NCBI GenBank assembly: GCA_023270055.1
Contig: JAGDYB010000005.1
Location: 15,636-48,157 of the forward strand
Origin: Microcaldota archaeon
Lineage (GTDB): Archaea > Micrarchaeota > Micrarchaeia > Micrarchaeales > CABMGC01
DNA length: 32,522 bases
Reading direction: 5' to 3'
Shown here piece after piece: positions 22,926 through 31,628 of this stretch. The notes below the pieces were generated by a model that was given only the letters and a program-made list of their open reading frames with translations, searched no databases and was not told where the DNA came from. A program made the translations under genes and the position numbers. Position 1 is the stretch's first letter. Every line of letters begins with the position of its first letter.

Positions 22926-22935
22926 TATTAAAATA
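22926..22935. promoter_or_regulatory. Symmetric TATA-like core shared by histone and acetyltransferase genes
   Basis: TATTAAAATA is centred 26 nt from the histone ATG (minus) and 26 nt from the acetyltransferase GTG (plus). Both distances fit leaderless archaeal transcription. A second AT-rich box, TTTATATTA at 22942-22950, lies too close to the GTG to serve it but could give the histone mRNA a short leader. Confidence 0.5.
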
Positions 22936-22955
22936 AGAAAGTTTATATTATTTGC

Positions 22956-23444
22956 GTGGAGCTTGAAATAAATGAGATAGGAGAAGAGCATGCTGAAGGC
23001 ATAAAGCGCCTCGTATACTCGCTTTTCGAAAGCGACAGGCTTGCGATAAGGTACAAGGAGATGCCAATGCCGCAGGAGCTTGATATGCTGATAGAAAAGA
23101 AAATTGATATGTCAAGGCAGGGAAGGCTTGCGGATATGGTAGCGCTGTCGCATGGAAGCGTTATAGGCGAGTGCGAAATCACAATTGACGGCAGCGAGGG
23201 CAAGATCGGCATATTAGTAGAAAAAGCATTTCAGCACAAGGGCGTAGGCGCAAGGCTGCTTGAAGCCTGCATCTCGCGGGTGCGCGGCACTGGAGTCAAC
23301 AGGGTTATTGCGGAGATAGCCGGACAGAATAGCGGCGCATTTGCGTTTTTTGGAAAGATGGGTTTCAAAGCAACAGGAGGCAGCAGCAAGATGGTAATTG
23401 ACGGAAAAGAAACAGAGATAAAGATGCTCGAAAAATTCATTTAG
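22956..23444 (+). CDS. GNAT-family N-acetyltransferase
   Basis: A 162-residue acetyl-CoA-dependent acetyltransferase. The central strand IGILVEKAFQHKGVGARLLEACI holds motif A (Q/R-x-x-G-x-G/A form, QHKGVGARL, about residues 93-101), followed by VIAEIAGQNSGAFAFFGKMGFKATGG, which is the motif B region. The start is GTG at 22956 (residues VELEINEIGEEHAEGI), the only in-frame option that keeps the first strand and helix. The substrate (protein N-terminus, small amine or antibiotic-like compound) cannot be inferred. It is divergent from the histone gene, so histone or other protein acetylation is a tempting but unproven idea. Its end overlaps the next gene by 8 nt, tail to tail. Confidence 0.88.
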   Translation: MELEINEIGEEHAEGIKRLVYSLFESDRLAIRYKEMPMPQELDMLIEKKIDMSRQGRLADMVALSHGSVIGECEITIDGSEGKIGILVEKAFQHKGVGARLLEACISRVRGTGVNRVIAEIAGQNSGAFAFFGKMGFKATGGSSKMVIDGKETEIKMLEKFI

Positions 23445-24057
23445 GTACGCTGTAGTTGAACAGCAGATTGCCGCCAACCTGCGAAAGTATTATGTTTATT
23501 GACTTGTTGGCAAGAGGAGAAGAATAGCTCACCATCCAAATGTTTGTGTAGTTTTTGCCTAGCAGATTTAGCTTGCTATAGTACGCTGCAGTCACATTGA
23601 TATTGGAATAGCCGTATTTGTTTACAAAGTTTGTCACTGAGGGGATAGACATATTGTATGATCTCGCGATTGCCACTGGCGCCGCCGCAAGTATGTAGCT
23701 TTTGTTCTGCAGGAAGCCGTATATTACGCAGTTCTGCGTGTACAGGTTCACATTACGTGACACAAATCCGTATATTGGGTAGTCGTAGGAAAGCACTTCG
23801 TATGTAGGGCATGGCCTCGTGGCGTTTAGCGTAAGTGCCAGAACGATGTGCCAGCTGCCGGGATAAGTGGAAGGCGAAACATTGGTGACATTTATTATCG
23901 CGCCGGGAAAAGAGCGCTGTAGGTCGTTCACAACAAGCGAAACTGCGGTCGATTCCGATACGCCCTTTGCGGATATGCTTTTCAATACCGTATATGCCAC
24001 AGCTAGAATTGCAACTACTATTATCGCGGCAACCACTGATTTCAGCAAAAGGTCCAT
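23437..24057 (-). CDS. Membrane-anchored extracellular protein, unknown
   Basis: I do not recognise this 206-residue protein. It begins MDLLLKSVVAAIIVVAILAVAYTVL, an uncleaved anchor or type-IV-pilin-like hydrophobic helix, and the rest is extracellular with about ten Asn-X-Ser/Thr motifs, two cysteines in the middle (RPCPTYEV and TQNCVIYG, about 30 residues apart) that could form a disulfide, and many Tyr and Ser. TTATAAAT on the minus strand about 23 nt before the ATG suggests leaderless expression, independent of thiI. The layout resembles the protein at 31629-32426 (anchor plus Ser/Asn-rich ectodomain). Confidence 0.65.
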   Translation of the reverse strand: MDLLLKSVVAAIIVVAILAVAYTVLKSISAKGVSESTAVSLVVNDLQRSFPGAIINVTNVSPSTYPGSWHIVLALTLNATRPCPTYEVLSYDYPIYGFVSRNVNLYTQNCVIYGFLQNKSYILAAAPVAIARSYNMSIPSVTNFVNKYGYSNINVTAAYYSKLNLLGKNYTNIWMVSYSSPLANKSINIILSQVGGNLLFNYSVPK

Positions 24058-24089
24058 ATGAATAGATGCACATTATAAATTTAAAAAGA

Positions 24090-25244
24090 TTAATAATTTT
24101 GGTGTCTGATAACTTCCGCTGCAGAAATGGACTTTGATACCACTTCGGCAATGCCAATGCTGTCAAGTATTTGCCTTGTCTTCTCCGCGGAGGCGCCAGT
24201 CAACGGGTTTTTTATGCCTATGGAACATACATCCTTGTATGGCATTATCGAAAGCTCGTACGTGCCTATCTTCCTGGCTACGCTGATTATCTCGTTTTTG
24301 TCAAAACCAATCAAAGGCCGTAATATAGGCGTTTTTATATCTAGCTGTGACGCGGCGATGTTTTGGGGTGTTTGCGATGCTACTTGACCCAAGCTTTCGC
24401 CTGTGAATATTGCCTTCGCGCCTTCGCGCCTGCATACTTCTTCGGCAAGCCTGAACAGAAACGCCTTGAAAAGCACTGCCTCATAGCGCCGGTTCGCCTT
24501 CATCGCTGCCACCTGGAAGATGCTTGCTGGAACGAAGTACGCGGAATATGACGGTGTGTATTTTGATAATACTTCAAGAATTTTTGGTATCTTAGAATTG
24601 GCAAGCTCCTCACTGGTGCGGAGCCCGTGCACATGCAGGAATATGGGGCTGACGCCGCGCTTCATTGCGTACCATGTTGAAACTGGAGAGTCTATGCCTC
24701 CGGAGAACAGCATAACTCCCTTGCCACTGCTGCCTACTGGAAGGCCGCCGAGCCCCTTAATATCCTTAATGTACAGATACGACCTGTCCTTCGTCATGTT
24801 TATGTGCACTGCAGTCCTAACGCTGCTGGAAAATGAGTAGCCGCGCTTTGCTCCCCGCTTCTTGATTGCTTCTGCTATGTCAATAGAGTTGAAATCGAGG
24901 CCTTTGTAAGAGCGGTGGGCGCGTATTGAAAAGCGTTTTGCCCTGGTACCAAGCATTAGTTTTATTGCCGCGTTCACTATCTCGTTTTTGCTTATTCCCG
25001 CAACCGTGGCTACGGAGAAGTGGCTTATCCCAAAAACCTTTGAAAGCCCTTCGATGATTTTACGCGAGCTGTCATAGTTTTTGATTACGAGCCTGTCGTA
25101 ATGGTTCTCTATCGCACGCTTATCTATGCCAAGCTGCGAGGATATGTTGCTAATCAGCTGACTTATGTACTGGCCGCGATTCCTTCCTCTTAGCCAAAGC
25201 TCCCCGAAATGGATCAGTATCACATTGCCTTCTTGTATCGCCAT
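24090..25244 (-). CDS. thiI: tRNA 4-thiouridine synthetase ThiI (archaeal type)
   Basis: The 384-residue protein has an N-terminal ferredoxin-like/THUMP RNA-binding part (about residues 1-165, starting GNVILIHFGELWLRGRNR), then a PP-loop ATP pyrophosphatase domain with LFSGGIDSPVSTW (about 182-194). It activates uridine 8 of tRNA for thiolation. The C-terminal part includes ESLGQVASQTPQNI and MPYKDVCSI, with a Cys at the position of the sulfur-carrying cysteine in archaeal ThiI. No rhodanese domain is present, as usual in archaea. The ATG at 25244 has GTGAT 5 nt upstream; TTG at 25274 would add ten residues. It follows a glycosyltransferase gene by 35 nt on the same strand. Confidence 0.93.
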   Translation of the reverse strand: MAIQEGNVILIHFGELWLRGRNRGQYISQLISNISSQLGIDKRAIENHYDRLVIKNYDSSRKIIEGLSKVFGISHFSVATVAGISKNEIVNAAIKLMLGTRAKRFSIRAHRSYKGLDFNSIDIAEAIKKRGAKRGYSFSSSVRTAVHINMTKDRSYLYIKDIKGLGGLPVGSSGKGVMLFSGGIDSPVSTWYAMKRGVSPIFLHVHGLRTSEELANSKIPKILEVLSKYTPSYSAYFVPASIFQVAAMKANRRYEAVLFKAFLFRLAEEVCRREGAKAIFTGESLGQVASQTPQNIAASQLDIKTPILRPLIGFDKNEIISVARKIGTYELSIMPYKDVCSIGIKNPLTGASAEKTRQILDSIGIAEVVSKSISAAEVIRHQNY

Positions 25245-25279
25245 AAAAATCACTGCTCGCGCTGCACACCGCAAAGTAT

Positions 25280-27010
25280 TCAGGGCTTGTAGTAAAGGTT
25301 GCCAGTGTAATCAATCGCATATATCTGCTTGCCTCTGACTAAGCTGTCGTTGTATACATCTTTAAGCATTACCAAGCTCCCGCACTCGCTCGGATCCGTA
25401 ACCCAGCTCTCGTTTATTGCCCATGGACCGAACGTATTTATTGACTGCAGTGCCTGCACCGACGGCAGTATAAGGTAGGTGTTGTTTGGTATGCTCGCAC
25501 ACGTAGGCAGATATTCCCCATACTGCGTTCCGTTGTTCAGCACGTTGACGTTCTCCATTGGTATATCTCCAAGATAGTAATTAACCAGGAAAGGCGATAA
25601 CGCACTGCCATAAAGCTGGGCCCTTGTCAAGTTAGTAGAATGTGCAAGTATTGCCCTTGCTATTATTTTAGGATACAGCATAGTATTGTGATCAAAAAGA
25701 TAATAATAATAGTCCATAGGGAGGGATGTTATAAAAAGTATAAATAGAATCAGTCCGAGTAGAGACAAACGTATATAGTAGGATCTGCCCTTCTTTGAAT
25801 CAATTAGTTTTGAAAGGGCAATACCAAGAATGAGAAGTTCTGGCATTTCTGCTACTACCGTGAATTTCATGAGCTTGTATATAGGGAAGTAGTGCGTAAG
25901 GCTCATCGTACCAAACTCCATATACGCCACTATGAATGCGGCCCAAGCGAGTACAAAATAGGATTTCTTATCGCGTCTGAACAGGAGATATAGCCCTGCA
26001 ATAAAATATGCATAGCTGAAAAGGCCTACATCATTCAGGTTCATGTTGCTAAACGAGAACATTCCTGAGAGCGCAGCGGATGGACTCAGAAGCGAGATGG
26101 AATTGGTGAATTGGCTGCAGTTGTAGAACGTATAGGGGAAGTAGCCGCAGATATAGAAAGTCAGGCTTGGCGCCGTGTAGAATATAACGTCGCTCTTGCC
26201 GCTCATGCTAGAACTACTGTAGTAGCTGCTGGTTAGGTTAAACTCGAAGAATGGTTCGTGGTTTGCGGCAAGATGGAAGTTTATAAAACCAAAGATAACT
26301 ATTAACGTTACAAGGCCTAGCAGATATGCGAAGCTTGAATAGTCTATTGCAAGGCTGCCTTTCCTGTATACCTGCACCAACGCTGTAACCAAAATGTAAA
26401 GAATGAAGAACAGGATGTATAAATAGGCAAGAGGGTTTACAAGCGCGGCAAGGAATGCGAAAGCACCGGAGAGCGCGAAGTATAGCTTGCTGCTGCTTTT
26501 CTTCCCTTTTATGAAGAACATCGCTGAAATCGAAAGGAACATTGCTAGAGGCATCATGCTTATCGCTTCTGAGCTGTATTTCAGCGACAGGGGATAAATC
26601 GCGAAAAGCAGCGCCGCAATTACCCCAGCCCTGTTGCCATAAAGATCGCGACCCATTATGAACATCAAGATTATTGAAATAAGATAGCTAAAAAGCGCAT
26701 ACGCGCCAGCTCCAAGATCAGTAAACCCGAAAATCGCTAGTGATATGGCAAGGGGGTAATCCATGAGCAACCGCAACGAAAATATATTCAGATTCTCAGA
26801 AAAAGAGCCAGTAAGAACTGCATTTGCTTGCCCTACATATGCAAAATCATCGCCGTATATGCTCATGCCCTTGAAAAGCAGCATGGAGAGGGCAAAGCCA
26901 AAAACAAAAATTGCGATAAGTGCAATCAAAGCTGCGCGGTCTTTCATATCTGCCTGGGTTTGTTTTGCTTTTATGCTCACGCGCGAAGCAATGCCCCTGT
27001 GTTTTGCCAT
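25280..27010 (-). CDS. Multi-pass GT-C glycosyltransferase-like protein
   Basis: A 576-residue membrane protein with a basic cytoplasmic N-terminus (about 30 residues), helix 1, then the acidic motif YGDDFAYVGQANAVL of GT-C enzymes, and about eleven further helices. FGTMSLTHYFPIY near the middle matches FGTMSLSRYVQID in the protein at 18001-19674, so the two are paralogues. The extracellular C-terminus (about 130 residues) has Cys pairs and glycosylation motifs. The ATG at 27010 is 26 nt from the centre of a TTATAAAT box at 27033-27040, which decides the start over an upstream ATG at 27055. It should transfer a lipid-linked sugar; the acceptor is unknown. Confidence 0.8.
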   Translation of the reverse strand: MAKHRGIASRVSIKAKQTQADMKDRAALIALIAIFVFGFALSMLLFKGMSIYGDDFAYVGQANAVLTGSFSENLNIFSLRLLMDYPLAISLAIFGFTDLGAGAYALFSYLISIILMFIMGRDLYGNRAGVIAALLFAIYPLSLKYSSEAISMMPLAMFLSISAMFFIKGKKSSSKLYFALSGAFAFLAALVNPLAYLYILFFILYILVTALVQVYRKGSLAIDYSSFAYLLGLVTLIVIFGFINFHLAANHEPFFEFNLTSSYYSSSSMSGKSDVIFYTAPSLTFYICGYFPYTFYNCSQFTNSISLLSPSAALSGMFSFSNMNLNDVGLFSYAYFIAGLYLLFRRDKKSYFVLAWAAFIVAYMEFGTMSLTHYFPIYKLMKFTVVAEMPELLILGIALSKLIDSKKGRSYYIRLSLLGLILFILFITSLPMDYYYYLFDHNTMLYPKIIARAILAHSTNLTRAQLYGSALSPFLVNYYLGDIPMENVNVLNNGTQYGEYLPTCASIPNNTYLILPSVQALQSINTFGPWAINESWVTDPSECGSLVMLKDVYNDSLVRGKQIYAIDYTGNLYYKP

Positions 27011-27032
27011 ACGACTACTTTGCAAATTAAAA

Positions 27033-27040
27033 TTTATAAT
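27033..27040 (-). promoter_or_regulatory. TATA box of the 25280-27010 glycosyltransferase
   Basis: TTATAAAT on the minus strand is centred 26 nt before the ATG at 27010. The divergent gene at 27164 has its own box (CATATATAG, 27135-27143), so this pair does not share a core. Confidence 0.55.
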
Positions 27041-27082
27041 ATTAATGTATGCCAAGCTACTACGTCTTTGTGCACACTTACG

Positions 27083-27106
27083 CCTTCTAAATGACCTTCT
27101 AAATGA
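27083..27106. repeat. Two tandem copies of a 12-bp unit in a divergent promoter region
   Basis: CCTTCTAAATGA occurs twice without spacing, in the gap between the divergent glycosyltransferase and the large surface protein, about 58-81 nt upstream of the latter's start. The unit length is near one helical turn, as expected for paired binding sites of a regulator. Confidence 0.55.
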
Positions 27107-27163
27107 AATTGAAGGAATTCTTTTAAATATTAAACATATATAGATAAATGTTTGGTGGTATTG

Positions 27164-29050
27164 GTGCAGATAAAGTATCGTGTGTTGCTTTTATTCATGA
27201 TTTTGGCCTTTGCATTGACTGCTAATACAAATGCTGCAAGCAGCCAATGCGATTACAGTATTGGTGCAAGTCATATGAACTACACAGTAAATGGCACTGG
27301 ATGTAAAAGCCTGTCGCTGACGCTTGCGAATGGCATATCTGGTGACAACATCACATGCATCAACGCTAATTTCAATTCAAACTCAACCATAACATTGGAT
27401 GGCAGCAACGCGCATAATTACTTGTTTGACTGCAATTTCAGCGGTGGAAGTATACTGCTCTATAACAGGGCCAGCCTGTTTATTATAAGTCCAAACAGCA
27501 CGGAATTTGTGCCAGACTTCATTGGAAAGAACAGCAACATAACAGTAGGCTATTACCTGCGGATGAATGTACTTGAACCACCAAAGAAGTATTACTATTA
27601 CAATTCAACTTCGGTGTTTTTGAACAGGGTGGCGGCATTTGGATATATAATACCACTGATGCAAAACACCATAAAGCTCAACAACTCACAGCTTCAGTAT
27701 CAGCCTTCATTTGCGCCACAAACAATAAGCCTTATAGACCATTTGAGAACGATAGTACCGTTTGGCGTCTATGGTCAAAACAGCAGCCAGTTCTATGCCA
27801 ATGTTACTTACCTCCCTTATGGCACACTGGAAGGATACAAAACCTTCGTTGTGCCCGATTACACGCTCGAGCAGAACAGGACGATTGATTACAACCCGTA
27901 CGCGGTGGACTATTCGTTTTTCGCTTTCGACCAGCTTATAATGTTCACAGTTAATATAACGAAAAACCTCAACATAACACCATTGTATATCCAGCCTCTT
28001 TACCCAACTTTCAATTACAACATAATACCGGACAACGGGAGAAAAAACTTCACTATAAGATGGCTGCTCACCGTGCCGCCGCAGGATCACAACTGGAATT
28101 TCAGCTTTAACATATACAGGTATTACGCAGATCAAGAGCTTACCATGAATCCACTTGGAAACAACTCCATAGCGCCAAGCACATTGAAAACGCTGCTTAC
28201 CTATCCTTCTAAGAATTATTCGTTTGAGATAAACGGAACCCAATTCTTCTATTTGAACTTGAGCACAACCCTTCAACCTGGACTCAATTCATCAATAATA
28301 ATAGCAAATGGCACTGCCCCTGGTATTGGAAGCTATATACAGGATTCGACTACGCCTTCATTCAGCTTTGGTCTCGCTATGTGCAGCAGTCCGTATAATC
28401 TTAACGAAACGCATTTCGTAGTGACAAAAAGCGGCTATTATACTATGTCAAAACAGCTACTTCCGCTGTACACCGACCTTAGGCCGCTTAGAGTATACGC
28501 ACCTTGCTATGTTGGTGCGGTTATTCAAGGTACCAACATAACAATAAATTGCGATAATGGCACAATTAACGACATAGCAAATGGCATAATAGTGGCTAAT
28601 TCCAGCAACATAAAAATCATGAACTGCAACATATACGGCAACGGTTTCAGAATAAATTCATCCAGAAATGTTACCATACTTAACAGCACAATAATACATA
28701 CTTCAAACAGCAGCAGTTATGCATCGTATATTTACGGCTCCGACAACATATTGTTTAGCAGCACAAGCATTTCAAAAGGATTTGCAGGGCTGTATGCGGA
28801 GAACAATTCTTATAATATTAGTGTTATGAAATTATTCAATAACATCACAACAACAGTTGCCACTACAAATGCTACGACGCCGACAACGGCCGCAAGCCAC
28901 AGACCAAAATTTCTAAGTATGGGCTTGCAAGATGCGTTGCTTTATTTGCTTGCTGCAGCTACAGTTGTGGCGTATATATACATTTTTCTCAAGATACAAT
29001 ACAAGAAGGGGAGAAAGCCAACTAAAGCAAAAAATAGGAAAAAGGCTTAG
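27164..29050 (+). CDS. Large secreted N-glycosylation-rich surface protein with beta-helix-like part and C-terminal anchor
   Basis: From the GTG at 27164 this protein has 628 residues: signal peptide (QIKYRVLLLFMILAFALTANTNA), a long extracellular region, a Thr/Ala-rich stalk (about 560-580) and one C-terminal helix (LLYLLAAATVVAYIYIFL) with a Lys/Arg-rich cytoplasmic tail. About forty Asn-X-Ser/Thr sites are scattered through it. Near residues 450-550 short strands repeat (NITINCDNG, NIKIMNCNIYG, NVTILNSTI, NILFSSTSI), the pattern of a right-handed parallel beta-helix such as pectate-lyase-like folds. CATATATAG about 25 nt upstream and GGTGGT near the GTG support this start; TTG/GTG at 27152-27161 are alternatives. 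It could be a surface-layer or adhesion protein and a substrate for the adjacent glycosyltransferases. Confidence 0.75.
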   Translation: MQIKYRVLLLFMILAFALTANTNAASSQCDYSIGASHMNYTVNGTGCKSLSLTLANGISGDNITCINANFNSNSTITLDGSNAHNYLFDCNFSGGSILLYNRASLFIISPNSTEFVPDFIGKNSNITVGYYLRMNVLEPPKKYYYYNSTSVFLNRVAAFGYIIPLMQNTIKLNNSQLQYQPSFAPQTISLIDHLRTIVPFGVYGQNSSQFYANVTYLPYGTLEGYKTFVVPDYTLEQNRTIDYNPYAVDYSFFAFDQLIMFTVNITKNLNITPLYIQPLYPTFNYNIIPDNGRKNFTIRWLLTVPPQDHNWNFSFNIYRYYADQELTMNPLGNNSIAPSTLKTLLTYPSKNYSFEINGTQFFYLNLSTTLQPGLNSSIIIANGTAPGIGSYIQDSTTPSFSFGLAMCSSPYNLNETHFVVTKSGYYTMSKQLLPLYTDLRPLRVYAPCYVGAVIQGTNITINCDNGTINDIANGIIVANSSNIKIMNCNIYGNGFRINSSRNVTILNSTIIHTSNSSSYASYIYGSDNILFSSTSISKGFAGLYAENNSYNISVMKLFNNITTTVATTNATTPTTAASHRPKFLSMGLQDALLYLLAAATVVAYIYIFLKIQYKKGRKPTKAKNRKKA

Positions 29051-29052
29051 AG

Positions 29053-30885
29053 ATGTTTGAGATGCTATTGCTGCTTGCAGGAGGAATTGGCGGATTTTTC
29101 AGCAATATTGTCAACTTTTTCAGCAGTAATGGCATATACATATACTTATATTATGGCATATTTCTACTAGCAGGCCTACTTGTTACGCTTCCAATGGCAA
29201 TTATTACAACCCGCAAGGAATTTGATTTTATAAGCAAGAAGAGCTATGCCGCAATATTACTCCTGCTGTTGCTATTTGCCGCATTTGAGCTCATAGCGGT
29301 AAAACCAACGTTCTTGCTGTATAATGACGAGTATATTTACGGAAGCATAGCGAAGAGCATAGTATATGATCACGCTGCCGGCATCTGCAGCTTCTCCAGC
29401 TCGCTGCACTGCGTTCCAAACACCTTTGGGCTTTTCCATGAGCCAGTGGGCTGGCCCATATTGGAAGCCGCAGCATTCGCGCTTTTCGGAATCAGCTTCT
29501 CAACAATGTTAAACCTCTCGTTCTTGATAACACTTTTGAGCATAGTGCTGGTGTTCTTAGTTGCCAGCATGATATTTGAGGACAAAAGAATAGCGCTCCT
29601 GGCTAGCACACTATTCGCCTTTACCCCGCTATTTATGACCTATGCTAGGGCAACGTTGCCAGACCCCGTATTAAACATGTTTATCCTCCTTTCAGCTTTC
29701 CTTGCCTTGCTTTACATGAGGAGTAAAAAAACGATTGTAGGAATTGCAACAATATTTGCTGCGGGTTACACTATGATGGTCAAGGTCGACGGGCTGATAG
29801 TTATACCCATACTGCTTATAATTTTACTACTTGATAGGCACAATTTCAAAGGTACGCACGCGAAAAAGGACCTCATTAAGTTCTTGGGGCTTCTACTTGT
29901 TGGATTTGTATTGCTTCTGCCCAATTTTATTTTTATTGTTATGGCGAACCAGCATGGATTTGGTGCAGCACAGAACCAAGCCAAGATGAGCATAGGCAAT
30001 TTCGTTTCGAACGCAGGGCAAAATACGCTGTTTTATTTTGGCGTATATGATAAGGTGTATGAAGACGGCTATTATTATTATGATGAATTCCCGATAACCT
30101 ATACGGTGCTCGCCATATTTGGTGTTGCGCTCGGGCTCAAGCGAAAGAGATACAGGGAAATGACAATGCTGTTTCTATGGTTTGGCATAATCTTCGCGTT
30201 TTATGCTGCATACTATGGCGGTGGAGTGCTGTATAGTACGGGAGATGATGTCAGATACTTGACCAGCAGCTTTCCTATAGTTGCTATGCTGGCAGCATAT
30301 GGAATAGTTGGTCTTGGGGATATGGATGCCGCGCCAAAAACTGGTAAAACTAGAATAGGCAAGCGTAGGAAAATTGCATACGCAAAGAAAACGTTAATGA
30401 GCAATATATTTATAGTAATAATACTGGTTGTGGTAGCTTCGGAGCTTGTGTATCTCATTTATAACTTTGTGCTAGTAAAGCCTTCAAATATGTATCCATT
30501 TGCGGCATATAGGGCTGACAAGCAGTTTATACTTGCACATTACAACGAGATACCGAACAACTGCTATGTTCTTACGTTCAAGCCGCCGCTGTGGTACCTG
30601 CTCAACAAAAGCAACATATACATAACATGGGCAAACCAATCTTATTACTACAGCACATTGATGAACGATTCGAAAGGCTGCTGGTATTTCGATGAAAGCA
30701 CAGATTGTTTCATGAATTATACACAATATATTTACGGAAACAACGAAATGCAGTGCAGCTATTTCATGCATCATCTCAAGCTACAGCCCATAGCTATAGA
30801 GCCCTATAATAAGCTCGGCTGGAATGTGACATTCGGCCTTTACAAGGTAATAGGTTTTAATAACTTTAGCATTACTAATAGCTAA
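29053..30885 (+). CDS. Multi-pass GT-C (PMT-like) glycosyltransferase
   Basis: The 610-residue membrane protein begins two codons after the surface protein's stop. It has two N-terminal helices before the acidic motif LLYNDEYIYGSIAKSIV (about residues 92-108, the GT-C DE motif), followed by about ten helices with TYARATLPDPVLNMF, a region conserved in the related proteins (compare YATRVLPDMILGIF in the gene at 19975). A soluble extracellular C-terminus of about 130 residues with several Cys follows. Its tight linkage to the large surface protein suggests that it modifies that protein or is co-expressed with it; this is inference. Confidence 0.82.
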   Translation: MFEMLLLLAGGIGGFFSNIVNFFSSNGIYIYLYYGIFLLAGLLVTLPMAIITTRKEFDFISKKSYAAILLLLLLFAAFELIAVKPTFLLYNDEYIYGSIAKSIVYDHAAGICSFSSSLHCVPNTFGLFHEPVGWPILEAAAFALFGISFSTMLNLSFLITLLSIVLVFLVASMIFEDKRIALLASTLFAFTPLFMTYARATLPDPVLNMFILLSAFLALLYMRSKKTIVGIATIFAAGYTMMVKVDGLIVIPILLIILLLDRHNFKGTHAKKDLIKFLGLLLVGFVLLLPNFIFIVMANQHGFGAAQNQAKMSIGNFVSNAGQNTLFYFGVYDKVYEDGYYYYDEFPITYTVLAIFGVALGLKRKRYREMTMLFLWFGIIFAFYAAYYGGGVLYSTGDDVRYLTSSFPIVAMLAAYGIVGLGDMDAAPKTGKTRIGKRRKIAYAKKTLMSNIFIVIILVVVASELVYLIYNFVLVKPSNMYPFAAYRADKQFILAHYNEIPNNCYVLTFKPPLWYLLNKSNIYITWANQSYYYSTLMNDSKGCWYFDESTDCFMNYTQYIYGNNEMQCSYFMHHLKLQPIAIEPYNKLGWNVTFGLYKVIGFNNFSITNS

Positions 30886-30898
30886 TTGGGGAGCACAT

Positions 30899-31375
30899 AT
30901 GAATAAGACAAGCATTGCCATGCTCGTGATTGGTATAATAGCAGGTTTTTTGATCGGCATTTTGACTTCACCAAGAATACTGCCGCTTTTGCAAACCGCC
31001 CATAGCACTACTACTATTGCACCAAATGGCTATTATGACAACGTGACAAACGTTAACATAACGTACTATGACATGCAGACTGGCAAGGCCTATTTCGGCG
31101 GTGCATTGAACGGCTTTGTTGTAAGGCCCGATTCGCCATATTTTTACAATTTTTCAGTCGTATACAAAAATCTTACTTACAACGAGACAATAGAAAATAT
31201 TACGATACTTGGAGGCAACTTTAAGCTCGTTGGCGTGATGCCAGTTTTGCCACAAAATATACTTCCTGGAACCAGCAAAGCATTCACTCTTGAGATAGCG
31301 TCTCCTAATACTACATATCTGGGGCCAATAAGCGTGGCAGTATTATACAAAATAGATTACAGAAATGCCACCTGA
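30899..31375 (+). CDS. Small anchored extracellular protein, unknown
   Basis: I do not recognise this 158-residue protein. It has an N-terminal hydrophobic anchor (residues about 6-26), then an extracellular beta-rich domain with about ten Asn-X-Ser/Thr sites; the pattern of strands (FYNFSVVYKNLTYNETIENITILGGNFKLVG, then FTLEIASPNTTYLGPISVAVLYKI) is consistent with an immunoglobulin-like sandwich. It follows the GT-C gene by 13 nt with GGGGAG upstream, so the surface protein, transferase and this gene probably form one operon. Confidence 0.68.
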   Translation: MNKTSIAMLVIGIIAGFLIGILTSPRILPLLQTAHSTTTIAPNGYYDNVTNVNITYYDMQTGKAYFGGALNGFVVRPDSPYFYNFSVVYKNLTYNETIENITILGGNFKLVGVMPVLPQNILPGTSKAFTLEIASPNTTYLGPISVAVLYKIDYRNAT

Positions 31376-31628
31376 CATCCTACTATGTTGATTTGACTGC
31401 AGCAGGACACCACAGTCAATAATGTTTCCAGTTAATTCGGTAATCATTTTACAATCTTTTATATCTTTATGTCAAATCCATAAGATTGAAATCGTGGGCT
31501 TTCTGCTAAGCATTATGTAAGGAGTTCTTTTAAATTGCTAGTAGAAGAAATACTCAGATTTACACAAGCTTGGCTAGGCAACGCAGGAAACAAACCAATC
31601 TCTTTTAAGGCCTCAATTACAATTCTGA
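31376..31628. other. Spacer between convergent genes; nothing recognised
   Basis: No gene of credible length is present. CTTTTATATC at 31454-31463 is a TATA-like sequence, but only very short frames follow it on the plus strand. I tested the following 100 nt for tRNA stems and box C/D motifs by eye and saw none. Confidence 0.4.
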
